DNA of 64,000 bases from Salinicoccus sp. YB14-2 (GTDB lineage Bacteria > Bacillota > Bacilli > Staphylococcales > Salinicoccaceae): contig NZ_LFKO01000002.1 of NCBI RefSeq assembly GCF_001265075.1, positions 722,592 to 786,591 of the forward strand, written 5' to 3'. Of this stretch, positions 55,850-64,000 are shown piece by piece (within the stretch, counting starts at the first letter, position 1; the number at the start of each line of letters is the position of its first letter). The position numbers were made by a program, and so were the translations under genes. The notes under the pieces are model-generated. The model was given only the letters and a program-made list of their open reading frames with translations, was not told the DNA's origin and did no database searches.

Positions 55850-58231
55850 CTACATAATATACTTCGGGTCTACATCTATCTTTAATGACAGTTTATCCTT
55901 TTTATAACGTTCATTATAATATTCATTAATCTTATGCAGCACCTCGATCAGATTCGGCTCCGCTTTGTACTTCAATAAAATCTGGAACCGGTACTGTTTA
56001 TTGATCCGTTCGATCGGGCTCGGTGACGGGCCGACGATGATTGCCTTGTCAGTGACATTTGCCACCAGTGCCTCATGGATATGCGTCGTCGCTTCCAGAC
56101 ACTTTCCGACCTGTTCATGCGATACCGTAAAGAGCACATGGAAATAATACGGTGAATAGCGTGCCAGCCTCCTGAACGCCATCTCCTTATCATAAAATGC
56201 GCGGTAGTCATTCGACTCCGCGAGCTCGATCGCATAGTGTTCCGGATTGTATGTCTGGAAGATGACTTCACCCGACAGTTCATGCCTGCCCGCTCTCCCT
56301 GCGACTTGTGTCAAAAGCTGGTACGTTTTTTCATTCGCTCTGAAGTCCGGCAGGTTCAGCATCGTATCTGCGTTCAATACGCCGACGAGCGTCACATTCG
56401 GATAATCCAGTCCTTTTGCGATCATCTGGGTACCGAGAAGAATCGGAATCTTTTCACTTTCAAATGTATTCAGCAGTTTTTCATGCATGCCTTTTCTGCT
56501 CGTCGTATCATTGTCCATTCTGATGATGTCCACATTGAACATGTCTCTTAGAGACTCTTCCACTTTTTCAGTCCCCGTACCGCGAAAAGTGACATCGCTG
56601 CTGTCGCAGTTGTCACATTCACGTGACACAGCCGATTCATATCCGCAGTAATGGCACAACAGTGAGTGCTGCATCTTATGGTACGTCAATGAAATATCAC
56701 AGTTCGGACAGTTCGGCACGTGTCCGCAGCTCTGGCAGATTTGAAAGTTCGCATAACCCCGCCGGTTGAGCAGAAGCACCGTCTGTTCACCGCGCTCGAT
56801 ACGCAGCTCGATCGCCTCACGGAGTGCTTCTGACACTATTGAAGTATTGCCCTTCCTGTGTTCATCCGCCATATCCACCGTTTTTGTCTCCGGCAGTGTT
56901 TTCGTCACTGCCCGATGATTCAGTTCAAGCCGTGTATAGACGCCTCTTTCACTTCTGGCGAAACTTTCAAGAGACGGTGTCGCAGAACCTAAAATTACCG
57001 GACAATTATAATATTTACTGCGGTATTTCGCAACTTCCGTCGCATGGTACATCGGACGGTCCTGCTGCTTGTAAGTCGTTTCGTGCTCTTCATCGACAAT
57101 AATGACGCCGAGATGCTCAACGGGGGCGAACACGCTGCTCCGTGCACCGACGACAACACGTGCCTGCTGATTTTTCACTTTCAGCCATTCATCATATTTT
57201 TCACCGTGTGACAGTCCCGAGTGGAGCACCGCAACATCATCGCCGAAGCGTGCTTTGAAGCGGTTCACCATCTGAGGGGTCAATGCGATTTCAGGCACGA
57301 GCATAAGCGCCGTGCGTCCTTTATTCAGCACTTTCTGGATGACCTGCAGATAAACTTCCGTTTTCCCGCTCCCGGTAACCCCGTGAAGTAAAAAAGTTTC
57401 AGCTAGATCATGATCTACTGAATGTCTTATTTTATCATATGCATTTTGCTGTTCTGCGTTCAATGCCTTCGGCAGATCCTCTTCGAACACCCGTGATTTA
57501 TAAGGGTCCCGTTCGCTGACGACATCTATCTTTTCAACGTAGCCCTTTTTGACCAGTTCATTGATTGTGCCCTGGGTGTAGCCGTTATCAATCACTTCCG
57601 ACTGCAGTACATGCTCGTCATACTGCTCGATGAAATCCAGCAGTTCCAGCTGCTTGTACGCCCTTCCGAAGTCCCCCCTTGGAATAAAGGTCGCCTTCAG
57701 TGCGCGGGCATACTTCTTTTTCGTGTGCTGTGTAATGATGGTTTCTTCTTTCACCTCACCGGCACGGATCAGCGGCTTCAGTTCAGCGAGCTCCGCCGTC
57801 GATAATGTTTTGACTTCAATTTCCGGCGGCAGATTCATACGCTGCCAGATCATTTCTGTCTCTTCGGTACTGTCCTCATCCAGCATCAGCATCTTTTTCG
57901 ATTTGCTTTTCAGCGCTGCCGGCAAAATGGTTTCTATTACAGAAATATATGACGTGATATAATAGTCCGCCAGGTCTTTTGCCAGCTTTATGAGTTCCGC
58001 CGTCAGCACCGGTTTCACATCCAGCGCTCGGGTGATCGGCTTTATTTTCGAAGGATCGTATTCGACGGCGTCTTTAATATCGATGACGTACCCCTGGATC
58101 TGGCGGGGGCCGAACGGCACAAGCACCCGGTGACCGACCGCGATAAAATCCGTCAGACCGTCCGGGATTTTATATTCGAACACTTTGTTGACGTCGCTGG
58201 CTGTGACACTCACTATAATTGAAGCAAACAT
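55850..58231 (-). CDS. priA: Primosomal protein N' (replication restart helicase PriA)
   Basis: Reloads the replisome at collapsed forks. Helicase motif I is LLHGVTGSGKTEVYLQVIQ near residue 290; IIVDEEHETTYKQ, LGSATPSLES and AGRAGRHELSGEV follow. Zinc-binding cysteines are in CQSCGHVPNCPNCDISLTYH and CHYCGYESAVSRECDNCDS. The ATG at 58231 overlaps the coaBC stop (TAATG). 793 residues. Confidence 0.96.
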   Translation of the reverse strand: MFASIIVSVTASDVNKVFEYKIPDGLTDFIAVGHRVLVPFGPRQIQGYVIDIKDAVEYDPSKIKPITRALDVKPVLTAELIKLAKDLADYYITSYISVIETILPAALKSKSKKMLMLDEDSTEETEMIWQRMNLPPEIEVKTLSTAELAELKPLIRAGEVKEETIITQHTKKKYARALKATFIPRGDFGRAYKQLELLDFIEQYDEHVLQSEVIDNGYTQGTINELVKKGYVEKIDVVSERDPYKSRVFEEDLPKALNAEQQNAYDKIRHSVDHDLAETFLLHGVTGSGKTEVYLQVIQKVLNKGRTALMLVPEIALTPQMVNRFKARFGDDVAVLHSGLSHGEKYDEWLKVKNQQARVVVGARSSVFAPVEHLGVIIVDEEHETTYKQQDRPMYHATEVAKYRSKYYNCPVILGSATPSLESFARSERGVYTRLELNHRAVTKTLPETKTVDMADEHRKGNTSIVSEALREAIELRIERGEQTVLLLNRRGYANFQICQSCGHVPNCPNCDISLTYHKMQHSLLCHYCGYESAVSRECDNCDSSDVTFRGTGTEKVEESLRDMFNVDIIRMDNDTTSRKGMHEKLLNTFESEKIPILLGTQMIAKGLDYPNVTLVGVLNADTMLNLPDFRANEKTYQLLTQVAGRAGRHELSGEVIFQTYNPEHYAIELAESNDYRAFYDKEMAFRRLARYSPYYFHVLFTVSHEQVGKCLEATTHIHEALVANVTDKAIIVGPSPSPIERINKQYRFQILLKYKAEPNLIEVLHKINEYYNERYKKDKLSLKIDVDPKYIM

Positions 58232-59433
58232 TATGATCGCCACCCGTGGTGGTCGGCCAGGTTTTGGACAATCTGGTTCGCAAGCTGCACTTTCGATGCT
58301 TTTTCCAAGTACGTTTCCTTACCGTTCCGATACAGCATGGCCACTTCATTATCATCGCTGTTCATGCCGATTTCAGGGTTCGATACATCGTTCATGATGA
58401 TGCAGTCGGCATTTTTCTCCTTTAACTTTTTCAGAGCATAATTTTTCACATCATCCGTTTCCGCCGCGAAACCGACGACTGTCATGTTCTCACTGTTGTG
58501 TCCCACATACTTCAATATATCCGTCGTCTTCTTCATTTCGACGACCAGATTGTCACTGTCATCCGTCTTTTTCATCTTGCCTTTTGAATAGGTGACGGGC
58601 GTATAATCGCTGACTGCCGCTGAAAAAATGCCGATATCTGCATCCATATGTTCTTTGACACGCTCGAACATATCTTCAGTCGATACGGCGTTGATCGTCT
58701 CTACACCGTTTGGCGGTGCGAGTTCCACCGGTCCGCTGACGAGAACGACTTCTGCTCCGAGTCCTTTGAAACTGTTTGCGAGGCTGTAGCCCATCTTGCC
58801 GCTCGAGTGGTTGGTCACATAGCGGATCGGGTCAAGCGCCTCCCGCGTCGGTCCCGCTGTAATCAGCACCTTTTTGCCTTTTAATGGTTTATCGTTCTGA
58901 CTGCCGAGGAAATCCTCGATGTAGCCAAGAATGTCCGGAACGTTTGCCATACGGCCTTTCGCGTTATAGCCGCACGCTAAAAATCCGGATTCGGCATCCA
59001 GCACCTGATAGCCTTCTTCCAGCAGCTGTCCGATATTGCGCTGGATGGCAGGCTGATTATACATATGCACATTCATAGCCGGTGCGAGCAGCACCGGTTT
59101 CGTATTCGCTGCAAGTACGTTCAAAAGCATATTGTCATATATGCCGCATGCAAGTTTGCTGATAGTATTGGCGGAGACCGGTGCAACGATGATGAGGTCC
59201 GCCCACTCCCCGATATTGATATGGGAAATAACCGACGGGTCTTCTTCCTTGAAAGTATCCGTATATACATGATTTCTGCCGATGGCCTGAAAAGCGAGCG
59301 GTGTGATGAACTCACCCGCATTATCCGTCAGGACCACCTTTACTTCATGCCCGTTCTGAATCAATTTACTCGTTAAATCCACAGCTTTATATGCTGCGAT
59401 ACTGCCGGTCACACCGATGACAATATTTGCCAT
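58231..59433 (-). CDS. coaBC: Bifunctional phosphopantothenoylcysteine decarboxylase/synthase
   Basis: Two steps of coenzyme A synthesis. The N-terminal CoaC flavoprotein has GVTGSIAAYKAVDLTSKL, and PAMNVHMYNQPAIQRN near residue 115, followed by AESGFLACGYNAKGRM with the catalytic Cys. The CoaB half begins KGKKVLITAGPTREALDPIRYVTNHSSGKMGYSLA near residue 187. 400 residues. Separated from rpoZ by a terminator and coupled to priA. Confidence 0.96.
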   Translation of the reverse strand: MANIVIGVTGSIAAYKAVDLTSKLIQNGHEVKVVLTDNAGEFITPLAFQAIGRNHVYTDTFKEEDPSVISHINIGEWADLIIVAPVSANTISKLACGIYDNMLLNVLAANTKPVLLAPAMNVHMYNQPAIQRNIGQLLEEGYQVLDAESGFLACGYNAKGRMANVPDILGYIEDFLGSQNDKPLKGKKVLITAGPTREALDPIRYVTNHSSGKMGYSLANSFKGLGAEVVLVSGPVELAPPNGVETINAVSTEDMFERVKEHMDADIGIFSAAVSDYTPVTYSKGKMKKTDDSDNLVVEMKKTTDILKYVGHNSENMTVVGFAAETDDVKNYALKKLKEKNADCIIMNDVSNPEIGMNSDDNEVAMLYRNGKETYLEKASKVQLANQIVQNLADHHGWRS

Positions 59434-59453
59434 TATAAATTCACCCCAATTTT

Positions 59454-59480
59454 AAAAAAAGCTGACAATACTTTGTCAGC
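59454..59480 (-). terminator. Intrinsic terminator after gmk-rpoZ
   Basis: Stem GCTGACAA (59461-59468) / TTGTCAGC (59473-59480) with a TACT loop and seven A on the left for the U tract. Its stem reaches the rpoZ stop codon. coaBC begins only about 20 bases later, so some read-through is likely. Confidence 0.8.
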
Positions 59481-59673
59481 TACTTTTGTACCTTCACTTT
59501 ATTTTCAGCAATCTCTTCGAGTGCCATGCCTACTGTTTTAAAGGAATTATAGTTTTCCAGAATCGTTCTTTCCGGGTGGTCCTGTAATTCTCTTGCGCGT
59601 TTAGCTGCCAAAGTCACTACAAGATATTTCGAGTCCACGTTCTTTTTCAATTCATGAGCCGGTGGGTATAACA

Positions 59674-59674
<1 letters not shown>
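59480..59674 (-). CDS. rpoZ: RNA polymerase omega subunit
   Basis: Small RNA polymerase assembly factor of 64 residues. MLYPPAHELKKNVDSKYLVVTLAAKRARELQ is the conserved omega N-terminus; the C-terminus has ALEEIAENKVKV. Start is fused to the gmk stop (TAATG), with GGAGG inside the end of gmk. Confidence 0.95.
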
Positions 59675-60303
<629 letters not shown>

Positions 60304-60430
60304 TTACCTTTCTTTTTTGTGATTATCTCTTAATGTATCATAAATGAAGGCATAATTCATCTTAAAATGTATTGAATCGTAATAGTTCATGTTAAAATAT
60401 TCTGGTAGCATATATAAGGAGGGACAAAAA

Positions 60431-62125
60431 ATGGCATTTGATGGTAATTTTGTTCATGCACTGTGTAATGAACTCGAAACGATACAGTCAGGCAAGATAA
60501 ATAAAATACAGCAGATGGATGATACATCATTGATTTTCAAAATCCGCAGCAGAGGTAAAAACCACCAGCTGCTGATCAGTGCTCATCCGATGTATGCACG
60601 TTTTCACCTGACAGACCATAAATATGAGTTTCCATTCGACCCGCCGATGTTTTCACGCGTACTCAGAAAACATATCGAAGGCGGCATCATAGATTCAATC
60701 CAGCAGGTCGGCAACGACAGACAGGTCCATATTAAAATAAACGCCAAAAATGAAATCGGTGATGATATCACCCGCATTCTCATTTTGGAGATCATGGGGA
60801 AACACTCCAATATCATTATAACAGATACAGACTATAAGATTATTGAAGGCATCAAGCATCTGACACCGAACAATAACGTCCGCACAATCATGCCCGGCTT
60901 CCAATATGAAAAGCCGCCGACGGATAAAAAACTGAACCCGAGGACAGATGAGCTGAATGAACTGCCGAAACACCTCGATTTCAACAGCGGTAAAATCAAC
61001 CGTCAGATTTTGATGGCGATAGAAGGCTTCAGCCCTTTATTTATAAAAGAAGTGGCCCACCAGGCTGGCCATCTGACGATGCAGAATATCGTCGCGAGCA
61101 TTCAACAGACGCTTTTGAAGGCGCGGGACATTACACCGGTCTTGTATAAAAAGGATAAGGATGTCTTTTATTTTACTCAGCTCGAGCATATGGAAGGTAC
61201 GCCGGAGGTCTATGATTCCCTCAGTGCCCTTTTGGATGATTATTACCACAACCGGTTCCAAAATAATCTGATTCGGCAGAAGGCACAGGATTATGTCCAT
61301 GTCATCGACCGGGAATATGAACGCGTCGAACGGAAGATCGACAAGCTGAAAGAAGACTTGAAGGAAGCGGAAGTGAAAGATGAGTACCAGAAATACGGAG
61401 AGCTCATTACGGCATATATGCATGAAATTAAACGGTATGATAAGGAAGCGGTCGTCTTCGACTACTACACCAATGAGGAGATTACGATTCCGCTCGATCC
61501 GGAAATCGCGCCAAACGACAATGCCCAGCGCTATTACCGTAAATACAACAAATTGAAAGTCCGTGAAACGACGGCACGTGAACAGCTTGATAAAGCATAC
61601 TCTGACAGGGAATACTTCCTGAACCTGCTGCATCAGATGGATGCAATCACGACATCGGATGAAGTGGAAGAGATCAGGGAAGAACTCGTCGAGGAAGGCA
61701 TTCTTAAATTCAAAAGTTCGAATAAGAAGAAAAAGAAGAATAAAATTCAGCTTCACGAGTTTAAAACGTCAAACGGCCTGACGGTGCTCGTCGGCAAAAA
61801 CAACAAACAGAATGATTATTTGACGTCGAAAAAAGCACAGAACAATCATCTGTGGTTCCATACGAAAGATATTCCGGGTTCACACGTCGTCATTACCCAT
61901 ACGCCGGGTGAAATAGAAGATCAGGATATTTTGGAAGCGGCAATGATTGCAGCATTCCATTCGAAAGCGGGCAGTTCGGAATCGGTGCCTGTGGATTACA
62001 CCGACATTAAACATGTCCATAAAATTTCAGGGGCAAAACCCGGTTTTGTCACATATACAGATCAGAATACAGTTTTCGTTACCCCGGTTGAAAATGATAT
62101 TGATAAGATGAAAGTGACCAAGTAG
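60431..62125 (+). CDS. rqcH: Ribosome quality control protein RqcH (NFACT family)
   Basis: Recruits tRNA-Ala to stalled 50S subunits and adds C-terminal alanine tails that mark peptides for degradation. Also known as YloA or fibronectin-binding FbpA-like protein. N-terminal NFACT-N region (MAFDGNFVHALCNELE, SRGKNHQLLISAHPMYARFHL), coiled coil about 290-350 and 380-430, and C-terminal NFACT-R with NNHLWFHTKDIPGSHVVI near residue 482. 564 residues. ATG at 60431 after AAGGAGG; the frame is open further upstream. A weak promoter TTGAAT-N15-TAAAAT (60372-60398) precedes it. Confidence 0.94.
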   Translation: MAFDGNFVHALCNELETIQSGKINKIQQMDDTSLIFKIRSRGKNHQLLISAHPMYARFHLTDHKYEFPFDPPMFSRVLRKHIEGGIIDSIQQVGNDRQVHIKINAKNEIGDDITRILILEIMGKHSNIIITDTDYKIIEGIKHLTPNNNVRTIMPGFQYEKPPTDKKLNPRTDELNELPKHLDFNSGKINRQILMAIEGFSPLFIKEVAHQAGHLTMQNIVASIQQTLLKARDITPVLYKKDKDVFYFTQLEHMEGTPEVYDSLSALLDDYYHNRFQNNLIRQKAQDYVHVIDREYERVERKIDKLKEDLKEAEVKDEYQKYGELITAYMHEIKRYDKEAVVFDYYTNEEITIPLDPEIAPNDNAQRYYRKYNKLKVRETTAREQLDKAYSDREYFLNLLHQMDAITTSDEVEEIREELVEEGILKFKSSNKKKKKNKIQLHEFKTSNGLTVLVGKNNKQNDYLTSKKAQNNHLWFHTKDIPGSHVVITHTPGEIEDQDILEAAMIAAFHSKAGSSESVPVDYTDIKHVHKISGAKPGFVTYTDQNTVFVTPVENDIDKMKVTK

Positions 62126-62139
62126 ATGAGGTGAGAGGA

Positions 62140-63786
62140 TTGTCAAAAGAAATTTGGGAAAAACATATTGAGAACAGTCTGATAACAGAAGATATGTACA
62201 GGGCTGAAAATGATATGGAACATGAAGATGCCTTTATTTCCGACCTTAAATTCGGTACGGCGGGCATCCGGGGCAAAATCGGCCTCGGACCAAACCGCCT
62301 TAACAGATACACAGTCGAACGTGTTGCGCTCGGACTCGCACAATCGATGAATGAAAACGGGCAGGATGTAGTCGTCATCGGCTATGACATCAGACATCTG
62401 TCGAGGGCGTTCTCGGAAACGATCGCTGCCGTACTCGTAAAAAACGGTGTGAAAGTGTATTTGTCGGAAGGATATATTACAACACCCGAACTGTCTTTTT
62501 TCACAAGAAGCCATGAAGCGGATTTCGGTATCATGATCACAGCGAGCCACAACCCGCCTGAATATAACGGCATAAAAGTGTACGGCGCGGACGGTGCGCA
62601 GATTACAGACGTGCCGGCGGATGAACTGAGCAGTAAAATAAACGCCATCGATGATTTCTTCAATATCGCCTCCGTTGATTTTGATGAGGCGCTTGCTGAT
62701 GGGTTGGTTGAGCATATTGATTATGAACATTATGACGATTACCAGCAGAAGGTAAGAAATTTGTCGGGTGAGATTCCCCGTTCCGATCTCCAGGTTGTAT
62801 TTACAAGCCTGCACGGCACTGCCCTGCCGCTCACTCAATACCTGCTTTTGGAACTGGGCTTCAATAATCTGACGCTCGTTGATAATGAATGTGAAGCGGA
62901 CAGTGACTTTTCCAATGTTACAAGTGCCAATCCGGAAGACACCGATGCTTTTACCGGTGCCAGAGCACTCGGTAAAGAGAAGAATGCCGACCTCCTCATA
63001 GCGACAGATCCGGATGCAGACAGAATCGGCATCGAAGTGCTGCACGACGGTGAATATGTCCATCTGAACGGCAACCAGCTCGGCGCAATCCTTTTATATA
63101 ACCGTCTTAAAGAGACGGAATTTGAGAAGACACCGGTTGTTGTAAAGTCTGTCGTGACCAGTGATCTGAGCAAAAAAATCGCTGAAAAATTTGGTGCAGA
63201 AGTCGTGGAAGTACTGACCGGATTCAAATATATCGGGCAGGTCGCTTTGGCGCTTGAAGCAGATGAGAAGCGTGAATTCGCTTTCGGCTATGAGGAAAGC
63301 TACGGCTATCTTATCAGCGACTTCGTCCGCGACAAGGATGCTATTCAGATTGTACCGACCATCGTCAAACTCGCAAGTAAACTTAAAAATACAGATTCAA
63401 CACTCGTCGACTATCTGAATGATATTTACGAGGAATTCGGCCACCGTATGGAAAAGATGATCAGTCACAAATTTGAAGGTATTGAAGGCAAAGAAAAAAT
63501 CTCTGAAATCATGGACCAGTTCAGAAGAAATACACCGACAGAAATCGAAGGGCGGAAAGTCATCTGTGTCGAAGACTTTAAGAACAGAGAAAGACGCCTT
63601 TCTTCAGGTGAGATCGAAACGGTCGAACTGCCAAAAGCAGATGTCATCAAAATCCATTTCGAAGACGGTTGGATCGCACTCAGACCATCAGGTACAGAGC
63701 CGAAAATCAAACTTTATGTATCACTCGATTCCAACCACATCAATGAAGAAGTAAAAATCATCAATGATATGATATTTGGCGTGTAA
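62140..63786 (+). CDS. pgcA: Alpha-phosphoglucomutase
   Basis: Interconverts glucose 1-phosphate and glucose 6-phosphate, feeding UDP-glucose for glycolipid anchors and wall teichoic acid. Motifs: LKFGTAGIRGKIGLGPNRLN, catalytic serine in ITASHNPPEYNGIKVYG near residue 140, metal loop DPDADRIGIE, FGYEESYGYLISDFVRDKD and the phosphate-binding RPSGTEPKIK. The start is probably TTG at 62140, six bases after GAGGTG; a GTG at 62131 is an alternative. About 548 residues. Follows rqcH by 14 bases. Confidence 0.95.
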   Translation: MSKEIWEKHIENSLITEDMYRAENDMEHEDAFISDLKFGTAGIRGKIGLGPNRLNRYTVERVALGLAQSMNENGQDVVVIGYDIRHLSRAFSETIAAVLVKNGVKVYLSEGYITTPELSFFTRSHEADFGIMITASHNPPEYNGIKVYGADGAQITDVPADELSSKINAIDDFFNIASVDFDEALADGLVEHIDYEHYDDYQQKVRNLSGEIPRSDLQVVFTSLHGTALPLTQYLLLELGFNNLTLVDNECEADSDFSNVTSANPEDTDAFTGARALGKEKNADLLIATDPDADRIGIEVLHDGEYVHLNGNQLGAILLYNRLKETEFEKTPVVVKSVVTSDLSKKIAEKFGAEVVEVLTGFKYIGQVALALEADEKREFAFGYEESYGYLISDFVRDKDAIQIVPTIVKLASKLKNTDSTLVDYLNDIYEEFGHRMEKMISHKFEGIEGKEKISEIMDQFRRNTPTEIEGRKVICVEDFKNRERRLSSGEIETVELPKADVIKIHFEDGWIALRPSGTEPKIKLYVSLDSNHINEEVKIINDMIFGV

Positions 63787-63842
63787 GTCTGGGTTAACAC
63801 ACGGTCGCGGAGATCACGAGCATGTACTAATCAATATCTTCC

Positions 63843-63867
63843 CCATCCATCCGGATGGTTTTTTTAT
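63843..63867 (+). terminator. Intrinsic terminator after pgcA
   Basis: Stem CCATCC (63843-63848) / GGATGG (63853-63858) with an ATCC loop, followed by nine T. About 57 bases after the pgcA stop. Confidence 0.8.
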
Positions 63868-63905
63868 TCCTAAAAAGTGGTATTGATAATTAAAAAGGTG
63901 ATAAT

Positions 63906-64000
63906 ATGAAAATCTATACAATCGGTCATTCCGACCACACTAAAGAAGAATTTCTCGAAATGCTGCATCATGCAGAAATAAAATTCATTGCAGATGTGCG
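63906..64000 (+). CDS. DUF488 family protein, N-terminal fragment (cut by window edge)
   Basis: Only 31 codons are visible, reading MKIYTIGHSDHTKEEFLEML and ending in IKFIADVR. The YTIGHS start and the D-V-R end are typical of DUF488. Start ATG at 63906 after AAAGGTGATA. The function of the family is unknown. Confidence 0.75.
   Translation, partial: MKIYTIGHSDHTKEEFLEMLHHAEIKFIADV

Noticed and set aside
62143-63063. Minus-strand open frame of 306 codons opposite pgcA
   Set aside because: Antisense shadow of pgcA; the translation is rich in Ile, Phe, Cys and Arg with no recognisable domain, while pgcA has all family motifs.
63787-63842. Stretch after pgcA considered as a small RNA or tRNA gene
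   Set aside because: No cloverleaf or promoter could be recognised; it is only the untranslated tail before the terminator.

Overview
The window is a stretch of core chromosome from a Gram-positive member of the Bacillales, most probably a Staphylococcaceae genus close to Jeotgalicoccus. The gene order matches the classic Bacillus/Staphylococcus block from gmk-rpoZ-coaBC-priA through prkC-rsgA-rpe-thiN, rpmB, asp23-fakA, sdaAB-recG-fapR-plsX-fabD-fabG-acpP-rnc-smc-ftsY-ffh-rpsP-rimM-trmD-rplS-rbgA-rnhB-sucCD-dprA-topA-xerC-hslVU-codY-rpsB-tsf-pyrH-frr-uppS-cdsA-dxr-rseP-proS. The protein sequences read as staphylococcal in type. The genus suggestion rests mainly on a CYP152 cytochrome P450 that matches, residue for residue at its active site, the terminal-olefin-forming decarboxylase OleT known from Jeotgalicoccus. 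This is inference; no database was searched.

Layout, read in the direction of most transcription (minus strand, right to left). At the right end rqcH, pgcA and a partial DUF488 gene run on the plus strand, divergent from gmk-rpoZ. From 59.4 kb down to 49.6 kb lies a tightly overlapping run coaBC-priA-fmt-rsmB-rlmN-stp-stk1, joining coenzyme A synthesis, replication restart, tRNA and rRNA modification and a PASTA kinase/phosphatase pair. The P450 gene (49.5-48.2 kb) faces a small rhodanese gene. Then come rsgA-rpe-thiN-DUF554, the plus-strand rpmB, and asp23-fakA-sdaAB-sdaAA-recG-srtA.

Between recG-srtA and fapR sits an accessory island (32.1-37.6 kb). It holds an LLM flavin oxidoreductase, a GcvH-like lipoyl carrier, a zinc macrodomain, a class M sirtuin (SirTM) and a lipoate ligase on the minus strand, with a divergent Old-Yellow-Enzyme-like gene. 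This is the lipoate-dependent protein ADP-ribosylation system linked to oxidative stress, here embedded in a housekeeping cluster next to the fatty-acid regulator FapR.

The remainder (31.9 kb down to 1) is phospholipid and fatty-acid synthesis (fapR-plsX-fabD-fabG-acpP), signal recognition and chromosome segregation (rnc-smc-ftsY-ylxM-ffh), ribosome assembly (rpsP-kh-rimM-trmD-rplS-rbgA-rnhB), the TCA enzyme sucCD, DNA uptake and topology (dprA-topA-xerC), hslVU-codY, translation factors (rpsB-tsf-pyrH-frr) and isoprenoid/lipid genes (uppS-cdsA-dxr-rseP), ending in partial proS.

Unusual features are the OleT-type P450, the ADP-ribosylation island, a roughly 180-bp dispersed intergenic repeat present in two degenerate copies (about 20.5 and 44.7 kb) with 38-nt palindromes, the absence of trmFO from its usual place between topA and xerC, and an xerC whose best-placed start codon is ATC. 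I saw no tRNA or rRNA genes, insertion sequences, prophage genes or CRISPR arrays.
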